Source of the DNA: Phytoseiulus persimilis
Taxonomy: Eukaryota; Arthropoda; Arachnida; Mesostigmata; Phytoseiidae
Reading direction: 5' to 3'
DNA length: 64,000 nt
Assembly (NCBI GenBank): GCA_037576195.1
Contig: CM075103.1
Location: forward strand, 16,740,001-16,804,000
Of the stretch, positions 23,890 to 34,179 are shown one piece after another. Under the pieces are notes generated by a model. It was not told where the DNA came from and made no database searches. It saw nothing but the letters and a program-made list of their open reading frames with translations. Position numbers and translations under genes: made by a program. Each line of letters starts with the position of its first letter. Position 1 is the stretch's first letter.

Positions 23890-25058
23890 ATCCTTTGTCA
23901 TGAAGAGCCCGGGTTTCCCCTCTCTAATCGCTTGTCATGATTATTGATCCGGATTCCAATAGCTGAAGCTGTTTTTTAAGAGATAGAAAACTTTGTATCA
24001 ATACCCATCTAGCGGTATTGAACACTCGTGGAATGCTTTGAAAGCAGAATAACATGTCCGAGGGGCACACCATAGCTCGGCCTTTGACCCACAGAGGGCA
24101 GTTCTTATAAGCGAAATGTTCGTAAACAGGTTCATACCGGGGAAAACCGTGTCACAGACAAGACCTCCTACTCGTGCAGTGCGTCAAGTAACCCCATTTT
24201 GGTGAAAGACACTAGAAACTTTGATACTCTAACTTTGTGTGAAAGACTTGACTACAGTTGAACAATGGCTCCTCGACGGCAACAACAACTTGACATCAGC
24301 GGAATGGGGATTCTGTACAACGAACTTAGAGAGGAATGCTCAAATTTTGCGGAGGTAGCAAGGCTAGACAGAAGAATGCCTTGCAGATGTTCGAGCAGTG
24401 AGTGCAAAATTACTTCATCCCTGCATGTATCAGGGAACGACGAGAACACCTACCTGATGTCCTATGACATCGATTGATGGGACCTAATTGATCAAAAGGC
24501 TCTCTCTGATGGAGTGGAGGGCATGCCAGAAATATTCAAGGACAGGCTAGAAAACCAAATGTATGGTAGCGGAACTAACCGACAGATTCGACAGCCTTGA
24601 CAGCCTGTCAGGTTATAATGCCTTAGTGTGCGGAATATCAAAGTTCATGGCAAAGCATCATGAGGTCCTCCCATCGGAGAGATCTCTCCAGAAGATGGGA
24701 AGGTGAGTCCCCTGAATCCAAAAAGAGAATTCAGTGCATCGCAAGGGCACTCATCACCCAATGGATGATCGACGGGATCGCCATTTCGATTTTCGCCAAA
24801 TCCAGGAGGGGTAGCGCGGAGGAGTTTCCGCCAAGGACGTCCTGGGTCGCGCTTTTCAAACTAGTAATGGGAAGCGCGGCTTTCGACACATCCGTGTACG
24901 AAGGAAACAGTGAAGCCGGTCAGGCAGATCCGCTAGGATCAGGTAAATCCGAATGGTCCTAGGTAAAGTTCGATATTCGAACTGTACGAAGACTAGGTGT
25001 TTGGGGTATGTAGGATGTAATTTAGGTGATCGACACTCGGCTTTAATCGGAGGGGGGA
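23890..25058. other. no recognised gene; two short open frames
   Basis: Contains open frames at 24265-24477 and 24660-24962 (plus). Neither shows a domain I recognise. They could be decayed transposon coding sequence, given the surroundings. Confidence 0.25.
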
Positions 25059-25256
25059 TGATGCAGTATTTGGCAATGTTGCGGGTACCTGAAACCCGTC
25101 AGCGTGATTACGGTAAGGGGTTAAAGATTGACGCGAAGTTCACCTCTGGCACTTCGTAGTATTGCATCCGCATGTCCTGACACAGATCCGAAAGCGACCC
25201 AGCTTCGGATCTGCTCACCACCTGTTACAGTGTGTTCCAATGGGTATGTATACCAG
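25059..25256 (+). repeat. LTR family A, 5' part of an interrupted copy
   Basis: Matches the full LTR from its tgatgca box through cacctgttacagt to the ATACCAG box just before the TATA region. The match stops there and resumes at 26258, about 1 kb later, so this LTR was opened by an insertion that includes a family C repeat. Confidence 0.65.
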
Positions 25257-25315
25257 ATGATGCTAAACCCTACAGGCTCCAACCTGGGAATGACGAGACT
25301 CGAAGGTAGATCCGT

Positions 25316-25712
25316 ACCGGCCGCAGCCGTCCCAGGTGACCGTGGAATTTGCACTTAGTTGAGAGCGCTGGCTCTCTCGTTCCGTTCACTCGAACGGCGA
25401 GTATGATACTGGACGTGCAACGTTCCAACCTGCGGCGCTGCAACGCAGCTAACCGCCGTGCACCCTGGGAGCGACTCGACCATTTTTATTTGCATTCAAA
25501 TATCGATTAGCCGTACTACTGGCATGCCCTTTACCTAGATACATAGATGCAGGTAGCGCCCTGGCGCTACACTCTAGGCATTCTAGGCGAAATGGAGCAA
25601 TCTTGTGTTTCCAACAGGTGCGCTGGTGGCGCCCCGCGGTGGCCTACGGCCGAACCACATAAATCGCTTCCACGAACGTGTCGAGACCCTGGGGTCCGAC
25701 CACCTTTCGTGA
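25316..25712 (+). repeat. LTR-like repeat family C, divergent copy
   Basis: Begins with ccggccgcagcc and ends with cgtgacactcccgcc, the same terminal words as the copies at 17818 and 42248; the interior is strongly diverged. It sits inside an LTR of family A. Confidence 0.35.
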
Positions 25713-26257
25713 CACTCCCGCCAAACCGGGTTCCGGTTCTGATCATCATTGGACAATTCATTTTCACACTTGTCGTACCTACTTTGATATTGTTTCGGCG
25801 AGACTGGAACAACTCGTCTCCAACAACCGGAGAGTCTCGCGCTACATGATACATCGAACACACTTGATCTGCACATTTGAAACTCCGAAGAAAGCCTGCC
25901 ATGCCATTTGACACCGCAATTCCGATATCTTCTTATGCAAAGCCAAGGAACTTGATTGGATGATTACAGACGAATCACACCCCGGGCCGCACTGGCGGTG
26001 ACTTTTACTCCACCCCCCCCCCCTCCACTGTGACCTCCACTCCTCAAAATTCGTCAACTCCTGTCGCGTCGTGAAACTTTTCGTCAACCGTCCATTCGTC
26101 TGCCTGTAAGTTTCCGCCCATATTCTCCCACACCGAACCTTCCATCTCCAACCTCGGCCATGTCCTCCTATATTCCCCACTTTCAGTCCTACCATGTCGG
26201 AACCATTCCCACACGTGCACGAACGTGTAGGTCGACGCGGCATGCATCTAGAGTATG

Positions 26258-26385
26258 CTGATAAAGACCAGATCTGAGGAGATGGACGTTTCTAACCGAA
26301 ACTCACCTAATTTGTGCCGTGATCCTCAGCCCACTTTCAGATTGGGACTGTTCGCCGGCTGGCTAGTGAGCCCAAATATCCAACA
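26258..26385 (+). repeat. LTR family A, 3' part of the interrupted copy
   Basis: Continues the LTR broken at 25256: ataaag TATA region, gatctgagga, tttgtgccgtgat, and the terminal CAAATATCCAACA. Confidence 0.65.
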
Positions 26386-26479
26386 ATAGTTCACATGGAA
26401 TAAGGGCTCGTTGTAGCCTTTACTGTTAGCACCATAAGCCCGCGGTCTATGAATTTTGTGGGTGACCGCAACAGAAAGC

Positions 26480-27110
26480 CTGCAAGCGATAATCGAAAAT
26501 GCGGGTGTTTCTGCAAACCCCTCATGGGATCCATCAGCGAAGAGATTTCGAAGCCGCCATGGGGTTCCAGACCGGTGGAATGTACTCTTTGGATACCCCC
26601 GGAGGTGCTGGCGAAACCTCTCTCATCCCTCTCATTTTGGCTACAGTGCGATCCAGAAGGAAAATTGCTTCGGCGATCGCATCAACCGGAGTCGCTGCAA
26701 CACCATCGGTTGGCGGACGCACAGCACACTCAGCTCTTAAACTGCCCCTCAATTTACAAACCGTTGATACTGCGCTTTGTGACATCAATGAGAACTCTGG
26801 AATGGCCTCAGATTCAAATCATGAGAGCTGATTCTCTGGGATGGATGCACAATGTCCCACAAAATAGCTCTTGAGGCCCTCGACCCGACACTGAGAGATA
26901 TCAGAGGAAACGATCAACCTTTCGGAGGAGCACTGATCCTGCTCTCTGGGGACATTCGGCAGAGTCTTCCAGTGATAAGGCGATGAACGCCTACTGAATA
27001 ACTGAATGCTCGCCTCAAAGCTTCAGTACAATGGCGACGAGTGCAAAAACTGACAGCGAAGACCAGCAGGCGCGTACAGCCACGACCGGGTGAATACCGT
27101 CTGCAAGGCG
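26480..27110 (+). pseudogene. PIF1-like helicase fragment (Helitron-type)
   Basis: The frame from about 26550 reads YSLDTPGGAGETSLIPLILA, a Walker A block in which the usual G-x-G-K-T lysine is glutamate. It continues ASTGVAATPSVGGRTAHS and LKLPLNL, the signature G-I-A-A-x-L-L-x-G-G-R-T-x-H-S of PIF1-like helicases. A later frame (about 26860-27100) has LEALDPTLRDIRGND, PFGGALILLSGDIRQSLPVI (Walker B and motif III) and a degenerate continuation. Such genes occur as host PIF1 and, in many copies, within Helitrons. No Rep domain or Helitron end (CTRR hairpin) was seen, so Helitron origin is inferred from the transposon-rich setting. Stops and the lost lysine make it non-functional. Confidence 0.65.
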
Positions 27111-27163
27111 CAGACGAAGAACTGTTACCACTGCGATCAGGTGGGGCACTTGTCACGGCTGAG

Positions 27164-27430
27164 AATCAATTGATTCAATGATTTTGATTCGAATCAAGCG
27201 AGCCCATGATTTTGATTCGAATCAAGCGAGCCCATGATTTTGATTCGAATCAAGTGATTCCATGATTTTGATTCGGATCAAGTGATTCCATGATTTTGAT
27301 TCGGATCAAGTGATTCCATGATTTTGATTCGGATCGAGTGATTCCATGATTTTGATTCGAATCATAAATGACTCGAATCAGGTGATCGGATAACTTTTGA
27401 GTCCAATCATTTTCATTCGAATCAAGGTAT
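27164..27430. repeat. 28-bp minisatellite
   Basis: About nine tandem units of 28 bases. The core of many units is the perfect palindrome TTGATTCGAATCAA; the rest reads roughly gtgattccatgat. Units in the middle carry a shared change to GATTCGGATCAA, so the array grew by duplication of neighbouring units. Confidence 0.9.
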
Positions 27431-27439
27431 TTGATGATT

Positions 27440-28620
27440 TTGCAACTCTGCGCCTCACTGGAACACAAGCTTTGCTTCATCGAGATACAGCACGTTCAGA
27501 CTGTGACTCCCTCCGTGCCGCTCAGCACAGCCGGTGACAAATATCACCTCCGTGACAGGCTCGAAAAAATTGAGTCTCTTGTTTGCGAGCTTCAAAGGCA
27601 ACGATCTCTTCAACAAAAAGCTCATTTAACGCAGGCTTGTAGTCATCGGAGCAACCTCGAAGTCATCTGTAGATTCCGTTGATGACCGTATCAAGTCATC
27701 TCGAGTCATTCGCCAAGGGCTCAGGGATCAGAAAGTATGATCCCCACAAAACTTCTAGGACATGAACACGAGTTTCATCATCGATTGAGATTCTTGAGAG
27801 CCCAACTTTCTCCTAGATCTTGGTCTCCATGGAGTCCCATCTTCGTTCGGGATCCGGTCAATCAGGTGTTAGCTGATCACTCAGAGGAACGCAATCGTAC
27901 CTCGTGGAAGGAACCTTGCGACTGGTTCTTCGCCCCCCCCCCCCTTCTTGACATGAAACCGCATATCGGACTCATCGCAGTGATTCTGGCAAAGCTTGTG
28001 GTTGTTGGAAGGTCGAATCGATGTGTGGTCATGCATGAACTATGCTCCCTTGTCCTTGTACCATTGTGTATGACGGTCAGTTTACTCATTAGACGTATCC
28101 ATAATCTGCACCCCGTTGTACGCGGGTGGTTTACTCTGGCTGTTTCCTTCTCTCAACAAACAGCAGAGTGAGGAGTCCGATCCTGGGGAGTCTTGGTCGG
28201 TCCCACAGTCAACTAACGGACCTGACCACACCCAAAGCGCCCCTTTCGGGGTAGAAGTCCCAACTACGGGGAAAACCGAGAGCCAGACTTCCGTGTTGAA
28301 CATTCGCTGCCATCGTTCACCATTCGAATGGGCCTGTGTCCCACAGACTGAGAGCGTTTGCCTAGAAATCGTCGGTCAGCAGCGATATTCTCTCCTTCTG
28401 AAGATCGTCCCCTTGCGATTAGGGCGGAATTTACGCACAAAGGCGGCGATGTCTATTGAAGCGAAACATTCGCGAAGCTTATTGGAGCAGGCAAGCGCAG
28501 CAAGTCGGGTCTCGTGAAGCCGAGAACGTTCCACTTGAGGGTTGGTGGTGGAGCGCTTCACGACGACATCAAAGCATGGCTAGTCGCGAGTGTGATGACG
28601 GTTCCTTGGCGAGCACCCGA
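27440..28620. other. no recognised gene
   Basis: An open frame at 27431-27682 includes a possible short coiled segment (RDRLEKIESLVCELQRQ), but no family can be named. A poly-C run lies near 27935. Nothing else supportable. Confidence 0.25.
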
Positions 28621-28629
28621 CAGACGCTG

Positions 28630-29062
28630 ACGCCGATTGCATAAATTACGTACACGAAGGCCAGAGCGCTGTGGAAGCTCTGACATCCGTAGGCTCCGCG
28701 AAGAGGGAGCCGAATTCTGCCTCACCGCGGATGAATGGTCGCGGCAGAAGAAACGTTTTTCGGGTTTGTGTCTTTCAGGGAAGGAAACACGCTTCAAGCT
28801 CGATGCGATGAGGGAGATAGCAGTTTCATATGCTTCTTCATTCACTCATCAAGATATATGTCGAAATTCGCTCCTTATATTCCTTGTTTCAGGCATCACA
28901 ATAAATTGTTCTCCCATCCTCCCAAGCCTCGAAGGAAGTTCAGCGATTTGGCTCGTGAAGTTCGTGACGTGTGCCGCTCCTTTCATCGAGGTTCCCCTAC
29001 GAATGACATACTCCTCAAACACGCCCGAGCTATTGGCAAGAACACCAAAGTTGTTCTTGATA
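28630..29062 (+). pseudogene. hAT transposase fragment
   Basis: Around 28690-28850 the phrase GAEFCLTADEWSRQKKRFSGLCL matches the hAT block F-x-x-T-x-D-E-W-T-S...R-x-x-x-L-x-L containing the first catalytic aspartate. Around 28865-29060, in another frame, FRHHNKLF...DVCRSFHRGSPTNDILLKHARAI resembles the later hAT segment in which short fragments of helices precede the dimerisation part. The two are frame-shifted and truncated by the LTR beginning at 29064. Confidence 0.5.
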
Positions 29063-29063
29063 T

Positions 29064-29318
29064 TGTAGGATTGTAATTGTAAATGATCTCGCCCATTATT
29101 ACTCCAGCCCTAGGCATCGTTCATTGTCCCCGCCACCGCTAGAGAGCGCCCTGGCCATCTCAGAGGAGATGGTGCGAGGGCAGGATTGGGAAGGGGAAGT
29201 GGAAATTGATGATAGAGAGAGAGAACAGAGAGACTCTGTCGCGTGACGAAGTAGAGGTCGGTCACAGTGTGCGCTGACCGCCGGGACTCAACACGAGAGT
29301 GAATGAAGCGAAACGTTC
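29064..29318 (+). repeat. LTR family B (5' LTR of a gypsy element)
   Basis: Starts TGTAGGATTGTAATTG and matches 58960-59217 over its length (taaatgatctcgc, cctaggcatc, gctagagagcgcc, gaacagagagactct). It is followed by the leader and gag region of a gypsy-type element in the same orientation, so it is read as the 5' LTR. Confidence 0.65.
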
Positions 29319-29541
29319 GAGTACCAGGAAGTGCAGCATTACATGTGGTGGAGATGCTGTTCGATTCACCGTGAAAAATGCTCATGTTCAGATCACCGCC
29401 CAAGCATCCCCCAAAGATGTGCGCGGCGCGCGCAGTTCGCGCAGTGTCCAGCATAGGAATCCAGCCCCGTCCCGATACTCCACGCGATTACAAAGAAGAT
29501 GTCGCTCAAGCACGGACAGCGGCCGCAGCCGAGCAAGAAAC

Positions 29542-30296
29542 CCCTGACCCAGACATGAGTCCGCGTAGTCCGGGGTGCGGGCCGTACCGGTGGTACGCAA
29601 AGTACGGAACCTATAATTCGGCATTAATTCTCGCAGTAGTTGACGTACCAAGCGTACAGAATCCTCGGAGAGCACGGGAAGTCTTGATATTGTGCAGGGT
29701 TCTACACAACTCTAGCGCTCAAAATCGCCAAATCGCTTCCATGGATGCAGAAATTCGAGATCGTCATCGGATTCCGGTGTGAATCGTGCCCAGCGGCAGA
29801 AAGCCACACTGTGAGCCAACGCGGAGCAGCGCAAGCTACCTCGAGACATTCAGGATGTATACGATGTATGTATTCTCCGCAGAAGATAATCAAACTTCAC
29901 TTTAAGGGCTTCGACACTCCACCGGAATCGCTGTCAGAAACGCTAAAGGTACTCCAACCACCAAGCGTGCCCGCCGAGCGAGGCTTCGGTGAAGCTCGCT
30001 ATGCCCGGAAATACACGCAAGAGCGCGAGGATGATGAACGGTTCGCTGACTACCTCCTGTTGGAAGATTTTCACGCGAAGGCGGAATCAGGGGCGTAGTT
30101 CTCACAGTGAAACGCCATAGCTGATTGATTACATAAAGTATGTTGAATATTTAGACTTCCCGTGCTCTCCGAAGACTCTGTACCCTCGGTACGTCCACTG
30201 CCGCGAGAATAAATGCCGAATTATATTTTCCGTACTTTGCGTACCTCCGGTACGGCCCGTACCCCGGACTACGCAAACTCATGTCTACCCTGACCC
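29542..30296. mobile_element. MITE/foldback element M1 with target duplication
   Basis: Element body 29551-30287. Its ends are inverted repeats of about 135 bases: AGACATGAGT...GTAGTCCGGGG on the left and the complement CCCCGGACTACG...ACTCATGTCT on the right. CCCTGACCC lies directly outside each end (29542-29550 and 30288-30296), consistent with a 9-bp target duplication, a length typical of MULE-type elements. It is inserted in the leader/gag region of the family B gypsy element. The interior has an open frame (29745-30098) with no recognised domain. Confidence 0.75.
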
Positions 30297-30341
30297 AGCA
30301 CAAGACAGGATCCAGCGACACCGCACGATCCGCACGACCAC

Positions 30342-30929
30342 GTGCAAGGGATAGCTCCAGGTTTGGGAGCCTCATGTTGGATTCCTTCTCACGATCTGGC
30401 CGCGGTGCCGAAGGAGACGAAACACGTTCCAGCCGTGAGACCCGAGACTGATCCGGCACAGCGACCTGGCCCGAGACCCGCTCAAGCACCGATCCGAGAA
30501 CCTGCACCAGCACCAGCAACTGATTGCGAGCCCGAAGCAGCGACGTCTGAAGGAAAGAAAAACGTCGACCTCTCGCGTATTTCACAAATAGAGCTAATGC
30601 TACTGCTGACCTATCTACCGAACAAGCTGGGAATAGATGTGAGTCCGTGGAGGACAGAAAGGGCGGTAGACTTCCCAAGGTTTGCGGGTGCCCCCTCTGA
30701 GGACCCCGTTGCTTGGCTCCGTGCCTTCGAAAGAGCAGCGGAGTACAATCTGGACACGGAATCCAGGAAACTCGCAAGAACCCCGTTCGCGCTGCAAGGA
30801 CGCACACATGAATGGTTCGAGCAACGCAAGCCGCAGGACGACACGTGGCGACGTTTCAAGGAAGACTTTCAAGAGAGATTCATTGACCGGGCCACCAAGC
30901 GACACAACGCAGCGAGGAAACTGGAGTAG
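30342..30929 (+). pseudogene. Ty3/gypsy gag (capsid-like part)
   Basis: Open frame of 195 codons. The N-terminal half is rich in Pro, Ala and Glu; from about residue 100 it reads DFPRFAGAPSEDPVAWLRAFERAAE, then FALQGRTHEWFE and TWRRFKEDFQERF, the classical retrotransposon gag pattern (F-x-G-x-x-x-x-x-x-x-W-L...A...W...W-x-x-F...F-x-x-x-F). It ends at a TAG directly after ARKLE, where the second copy of the same segment (31606-31930) reads on, so the stop is probably a mutation. No zinc knuckle follows. It belongs to the element whose LTR starts at 29064. Confidence 0.7.
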
Positions 30930-30972
30930 CTGGTTAGAGAGAGTGGTACGCAATATCCTGAGCTTGAATGCC

Positions 30973-31449
30973 TCAAAGGGTCTTTCCACCCCCTGGTTCG
31001 GGAAGACTTCTGTAGGTAAGACTTGGCTCCCACGATCTTCTTTTTGAAAGTTGTACCACCAGCTCTCCAGACGGGGGGCAGATTGGCTCGTTAGCGAATC
31101 TGTTGTGCGTTTCTCTCACCAAACGGTTGAATCTGGGATACTTAGCGTGCTGCTTCTTGCAGCGGAACTGCTTCTCGAATTCGACAGTGATTGCGTAACG
31201 CCGAACTGCATTCTTGTACCATTCACTCGATGCGCGCATTGCCAGAGTATTTTGTGTTGCGAGTGTTTCTACATGAAATACCATTTTCATTGATTTGAAA
31301 CCTGACAGTTGGTTTTCTTTCTCGTCCGTCTTTGGTGGCACCACCGACACATGGTGCGATTTCCAAGACATGGGTGGCAGCAGGAACTGTCCACGACGAT
31401 TTTCAGACCTTGCTTGGCCTTGGCTCCCACAAATCCGACAGGCTCCCAT
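30973..31449 (-). CDS. unrecognised antisense open frame between two gag copies
   Basis: A 158-codon frame on the strand opposite to gag. One part (FHVETLATQNTLAMRASSEWYKN..., EFEKQF, FNRLVRE) loosely resembles the helix-turn-helix segment that starts some arthropod transposon proteins, and the phrase recurs weakly at 17134-17445. The evidence is thin; it may be chance or an old transposon exon. Confidence 0.2.
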   Translation of the reverse strand: MGACRICGSQGQARSENRRGQFLLPPMSWKSHHVSVVPPKTDEKENQLSGFKSMKMVFHVETLATQNTLAMRASSEWYKNAVRRYAITVEFEKQFRCKKQHAKYPRFNRLVRETHNRFANEPICPPSGELVVQLSKRRSWEPSLTYRSLPEPGGGKTL

Positions 31450-31605
31450 AGGAACCCCTGTTGAATTTCAAGTTTCGAGGGTACTGTAGCCCGGAAACGA
31501 CGGCCCATTGGGAAAAGTTTCATCAGCCGTTTCCCATGTCTCTGGTAGGCCTACTGATGGCAATCTATCTGGTTGGAATCGGAGTCTTAAAATTCAGAAC
31601 CTTCC

Positions 31606-31930
31606 CTTGTGAGCCCGAAGCAGCGACGTCTGAAGGGAGAAAAAACGGCGACCTCTCGGGTATGTCACAAATAGACCTAATACTACTGCTAACCGATCTA
31701 CGGAACAAGCTGGGGATAGATGTGAGACCGTGGAGGACAGAAAGGGCGGTAGACTACCCGAGGTTTGCGGGTGCCCCCTCTGAGGACCCCGTTGCTTGGC
31801 TCCGCGCTTTCGAAAGAGCAGCAACGCAAGCCATAGGACGACACGTGGCGACGTTTCAAGGACACAAGCGACACAACGAAGCGAGGAAACTGGAGCCACT
31901 GGTAAAAGAGAGTGGTACGCAATATATGCC
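31606..31930 (+). pseudogene. second gag fragment, direct repeat of 30520-30960
   Basis: Shares the frame CEPEAATSEG...LGIDV-PWRTERAVD-PRFAGAPSEDPVAWLRAFERAA with the copy at 30342-30929. It lacks two stretches downstream (the W-F and part of the W-R-R-F motifs) but reads through the position where the first copy has its stop. The continuation to 32081 has no recognised domain. Confidence 0.65.
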
Positions 31931-32282
31931 TCATGTAGACTATGTGATCCAGCTTCGCAGCGAAGTCGATCCTGCGATGTCGGAAACCGGTATCATTGAG
32001 ATGCATCCAAATGCTCCCGCCAGAAGACATCCGTACGTTAACCGCGATGGTGAAACCGACCACCGTCAGCGAACTTCGTAATCACCCAGCGTGGTCAGAT
32101 CGGACTTTGCCGATTTCGAACGCCGCCAGGGACCGGCACGGTCTAGTTGAACCGGATCGCGAAACCATCGATGCACCGAGAAGGCTTCAGCGGTGGAATC
32201 CAATTTCTACGCTCACGCTGCAGCTCCAAAGAGATCGTGAGTATCGATCCAGCGCTCGCAGATCCTGCACAAATCGGTCGAG

Positions 32283-32330
32283 TTTAAGAACCGGGTCGGT
32301 TCTTCATTAGTGGGGGACGTCGTCCCACTC
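32283..32330 (+). repeat. 3'-end segment of the family B gypsy element
   Basis: The hairpin-forming AAGAACCGGGTCGGTTCTT followed by cattagtggggga matches 58925-58958, just before the 3' LTR. The LTR itself is not present here. Confidence 0.6.
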
Positions 32331-32379
32331 GGGAATCTCACACACGTTGTCGCGCAGCGATCTTTTCACCCTGGTGAGC

Positions 32380-32972
32380 GCCAAGATTCGAAGCAGACGA
32401 ACACCATCCATATTCGCATTCTCAATGACGGGAGCGTCTCCGACCAAAGTATCCTCTATTCAGAGAATCGATTAAAAAATGAAAATCGTCCGATTGCCCC
32501 GGCAACTCAATATTTGGATGATTCGGCTATTTCTGAGCAGTTTTTACTCGTGGAGATACCTTCGATTCTGCTCCGCTGAAGAGTTACGAGAGAGCATGCG
32601 AGGAAACCGAGATCGGCCGACGGAAAAAGCTCAAAAAAAGGGGTTGATACGATCGCTTGCCATTTTTCGGGGAAATGAGATAACTTCGCTCGGTTCTCCG
32701 GCGAATGACCGGCTTCCTTTTGCGCGTCGAATGCAAACCCCACGAGTCCGATCCGATAAATATTGACGTTTTTACGATAACTTTTAGGAAGACCTCGAAA
32801 AAGAGGGTCATTTTCAAAACCATCTCCTGACCGGGATTTTTATCATATCCGCCTGAATTTTGTATCAAAATGACTGCCTCGATATCCTCTATGGATCACT
32901 TCTCGATTTCTGAAAAACGACGGAGTTGAGGCCAGAACTCGAAGATTCCCGACTAAAAAAAGCCACCCTGTA
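32380..32972. mobile_element. probable mariner-like end inserted in LTR A
   Basis: The segment ends with GCCACCCTGTA, the complement of a TACAGGGTGGC start typical of Tc1/mariner terminal repeats, and the sequence right after it (ATACCATAG...ataaagc) is the TATA region of LTR family A. This suggests insertion at a TA in the LTR. The other end and a transposase were not found, so it is a truncated or non-autonomous copy. Confidence 0.35.
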
Positions 32973-33113
32973 TACCATAGCCAATAAAGCCCAGCTCTGA
33001 GGAACTAGACGTTTCTAACCGGAACTCTGTCTGTTTATTTTGTGCCGTGATTTTCAGCCCACTTTCAGATTGAGGCTGCTCGCCGACTGGCTAGTGAGCC
33101 CGAATATCCAACA
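32973..33113 (+). repeat. LTR family A, 3' half
   Basis: Matches the full LTR from the TATA region (ataaagcccagctctgagg) through gaactctgtctgttta and tttgtgccgtgat to the terminal CGAATATCCAACA. Confidence 0.7.
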
Positions 33114-33429
33114 CCATTCGAGATATTACTCTCGGAAACTCTAAGAATAGGTAAATGTGATGAAATCATATTTCCAAAATCCTGCATGCGAAGAACTTCT
33201 TCCTAGGTGATGGAATAGGTGAATGGCAATAGATAGATTATGCAATCCCGTTTTGGGTAAAACCAGACTAGCAAAGAATCAGGGACCTCACGCCTTAGGA
33301 GCGTTAGAGATGGGGCTGAAGCTAGGTCTTGGTAGGGATAGGATCAGTAGGTCAGCCACGATCTGATCTGAACGCACAGTTTCATCTAAGGGAGGATGTT
33401 GGAATATCACTGTATTTCAAGATATCCGA

Positions 33430-33566
33430 AAGATATCTCAGTTCAGACGTGTACTCCAAGAGCTTCAGAAAACTTTTGAACCCATGTTCAAACCTCTGGA
33501 GTAGTTTCTGCGACTGAGAACTAACATCGCACCAGACCAAGGGAGGATTCAAATCAACCGAGCCCA
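33430..33566 (+). pseudogene. copia reverse transcriptase fragment, left of the MULE
   Basis: One frame reads VLQELQKTFEPMF, a stop, then IAPDQGRIQINRAQYY. This corresponds to the copia RT segment L...F-x-M...L-G...I-x-x-x-x-G-x-I-x-x-x-Q-x-x-Y. The phrase continues on the other side of the MULE at 38017, so the MULE split a copia pol gene. Confidence 0.6.
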
Positions 33567-33582
33567 GTACTACCGGGAGCGC

Positions 33583-33752
33583 GTCAACCGGGCCGTGGCG
33601 TCAACTGGGCCACGCCGTCAACCGGGCTTTGTCGTCAACTGGGCCTCGCCGTCAACTGGGCCTCGCCGTCAACTGGGCCTCGTCGTCAACCGGGCTTTGT
33701 CGTCAACTGGGCCTCGCCGTCAACTGGGCCTCGTCGTCAACCGGCCCATTCC
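33583..33752 (+). repeat. left MULE array, ten 17-bp units
   Basis: Ten tandem units of the type gtcaactgggcctcgcc, with the variant gtcaaccgggctttgtc appearing twice. They may be transposase binding sites, by analogy with repeated subterminal sites in other transposons (inference). Confidence 0.95.
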
Positions 33753-34179
33753 ACTACAAGCAGGCTCTCGACGAGGGTCTGTTGGGCTGACGAGGCACGG
33801 CTTTCCTACAAGCGGGCTCCAGAGCGCGCCGGAGGTTTCTGAAGCCATCGACGAGGGTTCAGGCTGGCAATCCCTCATTCAAGTTATTCAGCGAACTGTC
33901 CGAGTTTTTCCTGGAGTTCTTCAGATCGGATATTCTGGAGAGCTTTTACGCTTGAGTGGTCCTCGGATGTCTTAGGGTTGGCAGCTAATCAAGAACCTGC
34001 GCAAATCAGCAATGACTCTGTTTGGGAACAGTTTCCGGAGAATCTTGCGCGAAACGTCAGAATCGACGTGGACAGCCGTTATTTCGGGCTGCGACGGAGC
34101 GACCTAAGACGTCCGGCTTTTCTATATCCGATTTTGCATTTAGTTGGAGTTCCTGATTCTCCCGGTCGTATGATACGAA

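Noticed and set aside
27164-27430. CRISPR-like array (28-bp regular repeats)
   Set aside because: There are no spacers; the units are directly head to tail, and the setting is eukaryotic.
33583-33752. Coding repeat protein (the 17-bp array is open in some frames)
   Set aside because: A 17-bp unit does not keep one frame, and the array is the MULE end.
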